DNA of 64,000 nucleotides from Trichinella spiralis. Its lineage: Eukaryota; Nematoda; Enoplea; Trichinellida; Trichinellidae. A program made the position numbers and the translations under genes. Where the stretch lies: positions 13,853,595 through 13,917,594 of the forward strand of contig CM012953.1 in the NCBI GenBank assembly GCA_000181795.3. Direction: 5' to 3'. Within the stretch, counting starts at the first letter, position 1. The number at the start of each line of letters is the position of its first letter. The notes beneath the pieces were generated by a model, which saw nothing but the letters and a program-made list of their open reading frames with translations, searched no databases and was not told the origin of the DNA. Positions 11,946 to 26,387 of this stretch are shown here, piece after piece.

Positions 11946-14900
11946 TCACCTTTCAAGTCCTGTTTCGCTTGTTCTCGCTTGTCTGACAACATAGCCAATT
12001 CTTTGATGCGCTTGTCGCGTCCATTTTCTTCAGACTTTAGCTTTTCGTAATCGCTCTGCAACTGATCTTTGGTCAGTTGCAACTGATTCAACGAGCTGCA
12101 AAATCACAAACAAATTAATTAATTGAATGATGGAATAAATATGATCAAAAACAAACAAACAAACAACAACACTTACACTTGCAATTGATCGATTGTGTTA
12201 TTTTTTTCCATAATTTCATCACGAAGGGCGGATAGTTGTTTCGCATGCGCTTCACGATGACTTTCCAACTGGGCTTCCAGAGCGCTTTTCAAATCCACCT
12301 CAGACGCCGGTGCAATGCTCACCTTGGCTACATTTTCTGCAACTCAACACAAATAACATTGAAAATAAGCGACAGCAAATTTAAATTTAAAAAAAATGAA
12401 AAACAAAAAACCTTGCGCCCGCAATTTCGCGCATTCTTCGTTCAAAGTATCGACCGCTTCTTCAAGTTGACGCTTCTTGTTTTCAACCTCTTTCATCGAT
12501 GCGGTCAACGAATTCATACGAATTTCATACTGAAAATTACAATAATAATCGGATAAATAATAATATTGATAAATTATTATTTTTTTTGAAATCAACCAAC
12601 TAACTTGTTGTATCAAGAGACGACAATCGGCCAGTTCACGTTCATTGCTTTCCAAACGTTGCGCATAATCCGACTGGAACGTGTCCAGTTGTGCACATTT
12701 CTGAATACAACAAAAGCATATAGTAAAACAGCAACAACAACAACAATAACCACAGTATACTTCGGATAATGTTTTAATTTCGGCTTTCATTTTTGTCAAC
12801 AACAACCGTGCCACGGTGAATTCTTCATCGATGCGGTCGACTTTGTTCGGATCTTCCAAACTGACCTTCATCTCGGCAATGTTGCCGCCAATGATGCTTC
12901 CAACTTCGCAAAGATCGCGCACAATATTCGACAGCATATCTTGGATTCGTCGCTTTTGAACGGCTGTACCTTCTTTGATCTGCTGCAGCTCGCTTTGAAC
13001 CTCATTCAGCATGATCTTTGCAGCAAAGAAGAAGATATTCATATTTATAATTATAATATATATATTATTTTTTTTATCAATATTCACCAATTTTTTCGAC
13101 AATTCATCGTTCAGAGATTCGTTCTCTTTCACTTTCATCTCCACTTCTTGGGTCTTCTGATCGTAATTCATCGCCAGCTCTTCCAAAGCCTGCAGCACTT
13201 CTTTCACTTCCTCCTTGGCCGCATCATTTTCCATTTGAATTCGACTCATCTCCGACTGCAACACCTCGTAGTCGGTTTTCGTCTGCTTGATCAATTCTTC
13301 TTGTTCATTCAGCTGCTCTTTGAGCCGTTCGGCAAGCTGTGACTGTTGCTGAATCTCGTCATCCTGAGAAGAAGAACGATGATGATAATGATGATGCAAT
13401 GGATAAAAAAATGAAAATTAAAATATTAAAATAACTACCTTCTCGTCGAGCTGCTGATAAAGACGCAAACGTTCCTCTTCATAACGGGCACGTTCCTCGT
13501 CGACCAGAGCGGCCGGCGTTGAAGTGACCATTGCCGCAGGAGCATTGGAAACCGAGTCCACAATCATCGATTCGGTCACCGACGGGGCGATCATGCTCTC
13601 GGTCAAATCGGACAAATTCACTTGTTCACTTTCTGGTATCGATTCACCTTTGAAGAAAGAAAAAAACAAATTTATGAATTATGAATTATTATTTCAAATT
13701 TCCCATCATTAATACCTCTCCTCCAACGTTCAATTTCCCTTTCGTATGCGGACAGTTGGGCACGCAATTTCAGCACTTTGTCGCGTTCACGTTCGAAACG
13801 TCGTTTCCACTCTTCGGCGGTCAACTCTTCGTTGACTTGTACCACATTGCTGATGGTCTTCGCCCTGCAACAAATTATCAAATTATTATTCAAATTCAAT
13901 ACTGATTTTGATAAATATTAATAAATGTTCTCTCTGCTCTTCTCACCTAGCGCCGAAAAGAAGCGTGGATTTCGTTTCTCCTTCGTTGAACGAAGCCGGC
14001 GAACAGCAGATCACAATTGTCGTACGGGCGTTGCCGCCCAGAGATTCTTGCAAAATCCTGGTCAACTTACTGTCCCGGTATGGAACGTGGCTTTTCTACA
14101 GAAAAAAGATAAACTCAAGTTCAACGATTCAACAAAACCACAAAAATCAATTCAAATTTACCGTCCCTTCAGCCAAAGCCGATATAACATTACCAAGAGC
14201 GGACAGAGATTTATTAATATTTTTCGCTTCATCCAAAATTGTACCTTCGGCTCCAGTTTTGCTGACCTGAAATGAATGAACAAATAAAAACACACATCTA
14301 ATATTATCCTCCTAATTTTCACCTTTTCACTGCCAGCCAAATCCACCAAGTACAATTTGCCGGACAACTTTTTCTGCGTTTCAACATTCTCTTGACGTAT
14401 ATTAATAAGAAAAACACTATGACTTCTAGAACTGTGCTCATTCATATCTGAAATGATATACATAATTTGTAGCAATTTCAAATAATTTCAACTGAGCATA
14501 CAAAATCAACTTCCAAATTTTATACTATTTATAAACACTTTTACAACTTACTCGTAACGGCAATATGACGATTCGCTTTTCCTTCTTCAATGGTATCCAA
14601 GACTTCTTCTGGACTTGAAACAAACCTTTCTGAACAGCCCTGAAATAAACATTTTCTTTTTTTTCGATCATTTTTTACAACTTTAACAAAACAAACTTTC
14701 ATACATATTTGATTATTATTTTTATGCAAAACATAATCTCACATACAAAAATGTAAAAGGTCTTAATAATTTAATTACATTACTTTTTATTACACTTTTC
14801 CTTAAACCTTTATTTCTCAAATTTACTGAAAATTTTAAAGTGTAGATTCTGCCATTGAAAACTGTTGTTCACCTTCACGTAAGGAACTCTGTTTTTATCT

Positions 14901-17108
14901 TCATGGACTACAAGATTTGTCTTGGTCACTGAAAAGTAAAAACAACGATAAATACTATTATTATCGAATCAAAAATTCAATCAAATCACATCAAACTGCT
15001 CACCGTCCAGCAAATCACGAATTCTATCCATGTATATTTCAAAATATGAAATTTTAATATGAAATTCCAAATTTTCTTCCATCGAATAAATATGATTAAA
15101 AATATCGGAAACAATTCGTGGAATAATGCCCTGGTAATCTGGATCACCAATGACACCCTGAAAAAAATAACAATAAATCTTCATTTCAGATAACAATTTC
15201 ACTAAAAAAAAACACCACTTGCTCACCTCCATTGTGAATGTTTTTCCACTCGACGTCTGTCCATAGGCAAATATGGTACCATTATATCCGCTAAGTACAT
15301 CTTTCACAATAGGATAGGCGGACGCCAAGTACACTTCTTCTTGGGAAATGTTCGGCTTGAACACACGATCAAAGCTGTAAACTTTGCCCTGCAAACAAAC
15401 AAACAACTTCTCATTTCATTCGACAAACATTCATCTGATCATCTAGCAACAAGTTGCCGTAGCTTAACTTTGAGCATACACCACACTTTCATGTTAAAAA
15501 AAAACTGCTTTCACCAATTATCGACAACAACAATTTCTGCAACACACACTTATCAATATTAACGCTGTATTTATTCCACGTATTTCACTTTTTAAAAATA
15601 ACATTAACTACATTCGGAATAATATTTTGATAAAAAATTTTATAAAATCAACATTAAAAATTATTAGTGTTCCAAATAAAATATTCGCTGCTGTTAGAAT
15701 ACAACTTAATCAATATATACTTGTAAGGTACAACAGTTTGAAACATTCAATCCATAATAAATATAAAAACAATATTTACTATTCAAATGAAACGTCTCAA
15801 CAAATATTCATCTATTACAAAGTAAACCCTACAAACTTGACTAGTGATAAAGACCCAAATTCAAAAGACGTTTCAATTTCTTAAAACAAATACAACAGAA
15901 TTACCTTACAATGTGAATGGAAATGAAATACTTATTTCCATCATCAAATTACAAAAACACTTTGCAACGTATATAGTTACAGTATTCGTTTGAAAAAAAC
16001 ACTTTCTATCCTGAATGTATTTAAGATAATTACTACAATATAAATCGATCGATGTTATTGATCAACCCTTTCCGATTTGATTCGTCAAAAAAAATCAATT
16101 TCAACACAATCAGTCAATTAAACGATTAATAATGTTTCTTCAATATCCTTAAACATATAATAATCTTTCTTTTTCAGAAGCCCTTTATCATAATGTTAAA
16201 AGTGTTGTTTGAAAAATGAATTCATAGAATAAAAATAACATGAACGGTAAACGTTTTTTTACAAAAATTAACTAAAAATTATTTTCTGAAATAGTAATTT
16301 AAAAAAAAACTTGTACTTTTATTTGTAGTTCATTTAAAAAAATTCAAGTGTCAAAAAAGCCTCAACCAATCAGAATTACTAGTGTATTAATTGATTTTTC
16401 CTACCTACTTTTAGAAATGCATGCAAAAAAACCTGTTAAAAAGCATTTGTATTTTAAAGAAAACAAACCAGAACAGTTGTTCGCAAAAAACCCATTACAA
16501 CTGAAATATGGAAAGAAGAGTGTGTTTAAAAATGCAGACAACATCAGTGCTACCAGAACCTCACTATATATATATACATACATACATACACATATATTCA
16601 ATCAGACAGCAATAAAGTAAACACAATAGACGATTATACAAGAAAAACAGGTCAGCAGGCAACATTTTGTAGGAAACGTTTCATTGGAATTTCATGGCTA
16701 TGTAAGTTTGACCTGAAAGAGTCTATTGAAAAACAAGCTCCACTGTACCTTTATCAAACATACTGAAAGCCAAAATTCCCAAACAGCCATTTACTGAGCA
16801 TTTTAGCTGATGAAAGTTTTTTACACTGGATATGTGAATTTAATGACAATAATATGATAGAATACGCTATATGAATAATAAAAACAAACGTTCTAAACAT
16901 TAATATTTACACAAAACCAACAACGTGTAGAACATAAAAGCATTTCAAAAAGTTAAATAAAACAAAAAAAAACACTCACGCCAAGGTTCACGCAGTCGTT
17001 GGTACCCGGAGGAAACTTTGGAATAAATTTGGAGGATGATTTCTCCTCAGATTCATTGAGCGGCCGAAATCGGCAGAAAACTTTAATTGACTCTGAAGCG
17101 GCTGCCAT
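11030..17108 (-). CDS. KIF5: Conventional kinesin (kinesin-1) heavy chain
   Basis: Plus-end-directed microtubule motor that carries vesicles and organelles with kinesin light chains (unc-116 in C. elegans). Twenty exons: 16980-17108, 15227-15388, 15004-15157, 14873-14928, 14552-14639, 14323-14447, 14162-14266, 13948-14095, 13716-13864, 13439-13647, 13088-13363, 12761-13015, 12605-12700, 12412-12529, 12179-12336, 11950-12095, 11632-11828, 11368-11504, 11215-11297 and 11030-11145. They sum to 968 residues (human KIF5B 963) with no frame conflict. Motor motifs: [12 protein letters not shown] at 8-19, P-loop GQTSSGKT at about 86-93, switch I NEHSSRSH near 200 and switch II DLAGSEK near 233. A long heptad coiled coil follows ([20 protein letters not shown]). 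The tail keeps the autoinhibitory IAK motif ([12 protein letters not shown], about 930). Intron 1 is 1.6 kb; the intron at 11829-11949 is largely an ATT repeat. Confidence 0.96.
11880..11943. repeat. (ATT)n microsatellite inside a kinesin intron
   Basis: About 20 uninterrupted ATT units fill most of the 121-base intron 11829-11949. On the coding strand the repeat begins right behind the 5' splice site (GTGAAATAATAAT...). Open frames that run through it are artefacts. Confidence 0.9.
15389..16979 (-). other. Large first intron of the kinesin gene
   Basis: 1591 bases against a typical 50-100 in this gene. It holds a TA/TACA simple repeat near 16563-16595 and no recognisable exon, RNA gene or element. 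It could contain regulatory sequence. Confidence 0.6.
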
Positions 17109-17841
17109 TATATCAACGGATCAACCTGCACCAGCACAACTGAGAGCCAATATCAGACAATATTCTATAAAATAAAGAGCTACTTGAAATCTGAAAACAA
17201 ATTCCACAATAAACTTTCAAATATTAATTACTACTAAAGAGAATGATAAAATAAGGCGTTCACCAAAGCAAACAAACAGATCACATGTTAGCAAACATGT
17301 TTGCCACTGTTAACCAAGTTGCAAACGGAAAAGGTTGAAATTTAAAGTGAAACAGCAGTTAAATGTGCAAAAAATAATAAAAGAAAACTCCACTTCCGAA
17401 AAATTAGAATTCAGCAATACGAAACAAATACATTGATGTTGATGACTAATCACCGTAACCCTAACTCTGTCCTGAGTTTCAGTAAGTACAGTACGTAGAA
17501 ATGGTTATTTTTTTTAATATTAGTTTGGCAAATATTCAATTTTTGTTCATTTTATATGACTGTTTAATAACTGGGAATATATTTTAAAATTTTTTCATGT
17601 TTTGAATTTTTCTGTTATAAACAGTTATAATGAATTATTTAAACGCATCTTAACAATGCTCAGTTGCCTTATCCTTTCGAATTAAGGAAGACAGAAAAGA
17701 ATTTTGCTCATTCTATTAATTGCATTAATAACTGTCTAAAAATTTCGTTTTAACTATTTAAATTTTACTTTCATTGTACGATTATCACTGTTACCATAGT
17801 AACCGAAACACGAAATCTCTTATGTGAATTATTTCAAAAGA
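17109..17841. promoter_or_regulatory. Divergent promoter region, kinesin / IFT20
   Basis: 733 bases separate the two start codons, which point away from each other. On the kinesin side an acceptor-like GGTGCAG (ending at 17126 on the - strand) lies 17 bases before its ATG. On the IFT20 side there is an X-box (separate entry). No coding content. Confidence 0.55.
17790..17803 (+). promoter_or_regulatory. X-box (RFX/DAF-19 site) of IFT20
   Basis: GTTACCATAGTAAC fits the nematode X-box consensus RYYNYYWTRRNRAC at all 14 positions and forms two imperfect inverted half-sites. It ends 38 bases before the IFT20 ATG, within the usual window for DAF-19-controlled cilium genes. Known biology: RFX factors bind such sites and drive intraflagellar transport genes. 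Confidence 0.88.
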
Positions 17842-19796
17842 ATGGCTGATCGGTATCTGTCGAGTGTAAACTTATATCTTGACGAACTAAATAAGCTTCG
17901 ACTGCTTAATCCGGAAACTGGACATCAAAGTGAAAATTTGAGCTCCGAAGTTTCTTCATTTATTGAAAGTAATTAGCCGACTGTTACTTTATTTTTAATT
18001 GAAAGTTAATATTTAATATGATTCTTGTTTTTTTTTCAATTCATTAATATCTTTGAAAATAAAACAATGCTGGGTATCTGATGTGATTCACGGGAATTTT
18101 AATGAAAATAACAGCATTACATAATGAAAATTGTTCATACGGAAATTGTGTTATATTGATGGCATATTTTTCAAAATGAAATTGTGATTTTCGTGCGACT
18201 TAAAATGCCAATAAAATTTCAATAAATTATCAGTTGCACGAGTTTCAAGCATAGCATGTGTATATCAGCAGCAATGCACTATACATCGTTCGATATGTTC
18301 ATATATACACTTAACATTCATTTCAGAAATGATCGCTTATATTATGTATTGCATAGGGAAACAACGACGTAATCACTAAATATTGGAAATATTTTAAAAT
18401 TCTGTTGTTTAAAAAATATGTTGTTTTGAGCAGTGTTCTTTTCGAATGAATAAAATTTTCTTTATGATACAGTTGCAACAAAAATTATTAATAGTGATTA
18501 TTATTTTCATAATAGCAATTTCTTATTAAAAAGACACCACTAAGTAATAGTACTAACTGCGCTTTACTGACCACGTTTAGTAACAACTGCTTTGCTTTGC
18601 TTTGCTTGTTGCAGTTGCAAAATTTGCAGCTGTTTAACATTTATGCGAGAGAAAAACCCCTTTAAATTTAAACTATACTTTAAAGTTAATCAATCCGAAT
18701 TCATAAATATTACTGCTCATTATTCTTTACGACTGAGTGGATTGTCTGTTCACAGTTATTATCGATCAATCACCGGATAATGAAAATTTGCAAAAATATA
18801 TACACATTTCGCTTAGGAATTGCTTTACTCTTCATTATGTTCAGGCTAAGTTAGTTCCACGAAAAGTGTCACATTATATTATTCAGAATTTCCAGTCTTA
18901 ATCAATTTATTACCATGCACGTAAGGCATTATTTAAAAAAAATTTTCAAATTATTCACGTTATATAAAAACGATTAAGCAATTGCAATTTCTTTTCTGCC
19001 AATTCGCTTCATCAAATTTTCATTAATTGCACTGATAAAATTGCTGCATAATTTTACTTAATCCAATTAACACTGGCATTCTGGAAGTTACATATTTAGC
19101 TGTTAGTTAACGTTTGGAAATATCAGGGTAACTATTCAAAGAAAAAGACATTCTAAATTCAATTAAAAACGCTGACAGTGCAATTTATTGAAATTTTGTT
19201 TCATTCTTCAAACTCTTTCAGCAAAAAAGCATAAAAACCCTCTTATTATAAGCACTGTAATCAAATCGTCATAACTACCATATACACTTCATATGTGAAA
19301 ATTAATTTACATTAATTTATTTACACTTTTCAATAAACTTAATGTTATCAGCTTATATTCTTGTTTAGAAAATGAGAAAATCAGACGTCTCGTTGAAGAC
19401 ACCGAAGGTATGTTTACAAAATTCGCTGAAAAAGTTGAACTGCAAAAGTTTCAAGTAAACAAATAAATCATAAAACAAAATTACTGTAAATTACAATTAT
19501 TGAATTATTATATTTTTTACAATAAAAAGGCAATAAATGCGAGAAACCTTACAAAAGATTTCGCTTTACACCAATCAAAAAATAAGCAACGATTGGAAAT
19601 GTTAATAAAGTTAAAACGTGCTGAATTGGAAAGGTGATATTTTCTTCATTACTACTACTAATAATTATAATTATTATTGACCATTTGTTTCGTTTTTAGA
19701 CTCAGAAAAGAAAATGAAAATCTTCAGCATGAATCTGATAAACAGCAAGAGATGATTCGAAAGCTAATCGGAGACTACTCAATGCCAAATGTTTAG
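17842..19796 (+). CDS. IFT20: Intraflagellar transport protein 20
   Basis: Subunit of the IFT-B complex, also at the Golgi, that sorts membrane cargo to cilia; in nematodes only sensory neurons are ciliated. Four exons (17842-17968, 19369-19454, 19530-19633, 19700-19796) give 137 residues (human 132). The N-terminal signature LDELNKLRLLNPE matches the family's FDELNKLRVLDPE. The region from about 45 onward is a coiled coil, with QAINARNLTKDF (family KAIGARNLLK), LKRAELERLRKENENLQ and EMIRKLIGD. The start follows the X-box by 38 bases. Intron 1 is 1.4 kb, unusually long for a gene this small. It is divergent from the kinesin-1 gene and convergent with the ADISSP homologue. Confidence 0.9.
17969..19368 (+). 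other. 1.4-kb first intron of IFT20
   Basis: Bounded by GTAATTAG and TTGTTTAG. AT-rich, no recognisable exon or nested gene on either strand; a somewhat richer stretch at 18560-18650 carries short TTGC repeats only. Confidence 0.6.
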
Positions 19797-20601
19797 TAGC
19801 ACTGGCAAGCAAGCATGTGTGCACTGCTTGACAAGCGTTGCTGTCGTTGAAAATTTTATCCTTATAATATGCATATACATATAATAACAATGATCAAATT
19901 TTATGATAAAGATAATTTTTTAGTGTAACACATAGGACAAGAGAGCCTTGCTCGAAATCATTTTTAATAAATAGCAATTGTCATGACGAATTGTTTTTTG
20001 TAATGACAACCTTATATGCCCATAGTTACAAATTTGCAATTTGCATCAGGCAGCACGAATCTTTTCTGTAGAAGAATATCCTTTAGAACATTTACATATA
20101 ATATTCACAAAAATAAAACGGCAAGCTAACACAAAAAGAAAAAAAAAGATTTATGAAAGAAACATGTCTCCAAAATACGCAGCTTGCCACATCATCATCA
20201 GCCACATGAAATCTTAGTAAAGTAATAAAAATGCAGACAAAACATTAACTGTAACCTAAAACCTTACTTTGTCCGACACACAGCAATAAAACATACTGAA
20301 TTTAATTTTATTTCAATAATGTTTTTGTATATTTATTACATTGAAAATATTCATATAGTTAATATACCGCAAATATTAATGTCGTCAATAAGTCAGTCAG
20401 TAGAAAAATTTAACAATTTGAAAAAGCCCAAAAAATTGCAACAACAAAACATTTCAAGTGACATCTTGCTTGCAAAACAAGTTGGCAGTGAAGTTAAAAT
20501 TTACAACGAAACAAAAATTAAACAAAAATGATTGAAATGAGCTTTCCTGAAATAATTACTAATTACCGTAAAACAAGTGTATTTGACTTCTCCATTTCTA
20601 T
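19797..20601. other. Intergenic between convergent IFT20 and ADISSP homologue
   Basis: About 800 AT-rich bases containing both 3' ends. No coding or RNA feature is supportable. Confidence 0.4.
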
Positions 20602-21350
20602 TCAATCTTTCGAATGTGTCAACAACTTTACACCCGCTTTCAACAGTGGAGTACCAAATTCTTTTTCTTCAAAATACATAAATAAAATTTTTTAAATTCA
20701 ATCTGAAACATAAAATTTATCAAATGTGAATTTCTTACGAAGCGCTTCTGCAGTCAACAGAATTAAAAAACGCTCTCCTTCGTTCACCACGAGATTCAAC
20801 ATTTCTTCAACTTTAACGTTTTCCGTTACAGTTAGCAGCATTTTAAAAGTGGTACTTAATTCACTGGCTAAAGATTAAAAAAAATCTGAAACCACCTAGC
20901 TGAAATTCAAAAATCAGCACCTTACTCTGCTGGAATTCAAGCAGGGTTACGTTTGCAGTGCAACTTTCAACTGAAGCTTTTGCGAACACCCTATCGATTT
21001 GTATAGTAATTTCATATTGCATGACTTGCTAGAAAAAAGTGAAAAATGCAATAAACTATCATCTTTTAGATGATCAAAATAATAAAACCTGCAAAAAACC
21101 CAAATTCACTTTTGCCGCTTCACCATCTTCGGAATATTCTACAACAATCTCACCCATCTCCTTTGGTCCAATAGGATTGAGAAATGTTACAGTACTAGAT
21201 TTTCTGAATTCAAAAAAAACCATATTAAATTTCTTTCCTCAAAACAAATGGTATTGTTCTTGAATTTTATTTAAGAATAGTTAAGTAAATATTAAACTGA
21301 ATTAAGTAACACACTTACTTTGACGATTTTTGATTCTGCTCTCCGTCCAT
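20602..21350 (-). CDS. ADISSP: C20orf27/ADISSP (UPF0687) family protein
   Basis: Five short exons (21319-21350, 21089-21203, 20926-21028, 20739-20867, 20602-20666) give 147 residues in one frame. I matched it to vertebrate C20orf27 (adipose-secreted signalling protein) by order and spacing of patches. AKVNLGFLQVMQYEITIQID parallels the vertebrate LVKVGFLKI..YEITF, KVEEMLNLVV parallels LKEEILLA, and the C-terminal GTPLLKAGVKLL parallels GTPMLLDGVKC. The protein looks like a small beta-rich domain with no signal peptide or membrane segment. The human protein is a little longer (about 174 residues). Exon 3 must end at CAGCAGA|GTAAGG; the next GT six bases on would create an in-frame stop. Function in worms is unknown. 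Family assignment rests on these patches from memory and needs a profile search. Confidence 0.72.
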
Positions 21351-21574
21351 CACTTCAACTCAACTTAAACAAATTAATAATAAATAATAAGTATTATTTA
21401 TGTTTAATATTTATGAATTTCAGAAAAATATGATCGATTTTAACATATTAAAACTAAATATACAAACATCATTCCACATGACCATTTAATTCTAACAAAG
21501 CGGACTAATGACAATCGCTGCAAGGATCAAAAATAAGATGCGCCTGAAATCTCTCTATCTCAAAGTACAAGAAA

Positions 21575-25503
<3,929 letters not shown>

Positions 25504-26387
25504 GCTTCGGACAATTTATGTTTAGCCAAATCAATTCTAATCCTATAATTTCAGAATTAACTTAACATTTTCAAATTAAAACGATACTCAATCATGTATA
25601 TATGTAAGGACATGTATGAAAACTATGCAAATAAATATGAATTTACGATTTCACTTTCTAAATGAAACGTCGAAAAAATTAGTAGGCTGTCAACTTATTC
25701 AACAAAAACATTGCGAACTACTGCATTACAAAAAATATTAAATAGATAAAGCAATAAAATAATTTAATAATCATGAAATTCATAATTTTTTCTTTATAAG
25801 ACATTTCAAATACGTCCACCTTCAAACAGTCCAACGTCATCGTCCATTACAGTATGCTCTAAGTTACTGTAGTTGCGTCACCTTCTCCTTTGTCTCTTTA
25901 CAGTTATCATTCTGTCACATAATAGAGTTTAAAATTTTCAACTATAATTATTAGTAGTAAAAAATATGTGACTGAAAACATTTAAATTTTAGAAATATTT
26001 TTTACATTTGTCAGAAACTAAATTTATTACTGATATTGTTATTTTTATCATTATATGATAAAATAAGACGATAAAAATTAACATAAATCATAAGTAACTT
26101 GGAATGTTTAAAATTTAAAATTTTTTTATTGAAATAAAACTACACTGAAATGTAGATTACATAGAAACTTTATTACGTTTTATTACAGTACATATAGCTT
26201 ACACTGAAGTATTGTATGATAACGTCGAAATTAAAATTACTCTCACTTTTTAATAAGAGGTTTTAATTAACGCAACGTTCAACAAATTTTGTGGAATGGT
26301 GTTAAGAATGTGATTGGAATTGACAATATATTCCACTGCGTACATATTTCGGCGTTGCAGTTATTGTATTCCATTCAGCTTAAGAAA
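25504..26387. promoter_or_regulatory. Divergent intergenic region, HSPA9 / RBM28
   Basis: 884 AT-rich bases between opposed start codons. I looked here for the missing first RRM of RBM28 and found no frame with RNP motifs. I saw no clear heat-shock element. An acceptor-like ATTCAG ends at 26378, nine bases before the chosen RBM28 ATG. Confidence 0.45.

Noticed and set aside
11564-12091. Long open frames on both strands running through Ile repeats
   Set aside because: They are read-through of the ATT microsatellite and the kinesin intron; the real exons on each side account for the coding signal.
12344-13399. A 351-codon uninterrupted frame on the - strand
   Set aside because: It merges several kinesin exons with their in-frame introns (for example the Ile/Asn-rich and Cys-rich stretches). 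The spliced model matches kinesin-1 and drops those insertions.
26289-26387. Upstream ATG extending RBM28 by 33 residues
   Set aside because: The added residues resemble no RRM, and an ATTCAG acceptor-like site lies nine bases before the ATG at 26388; possible but less likely.
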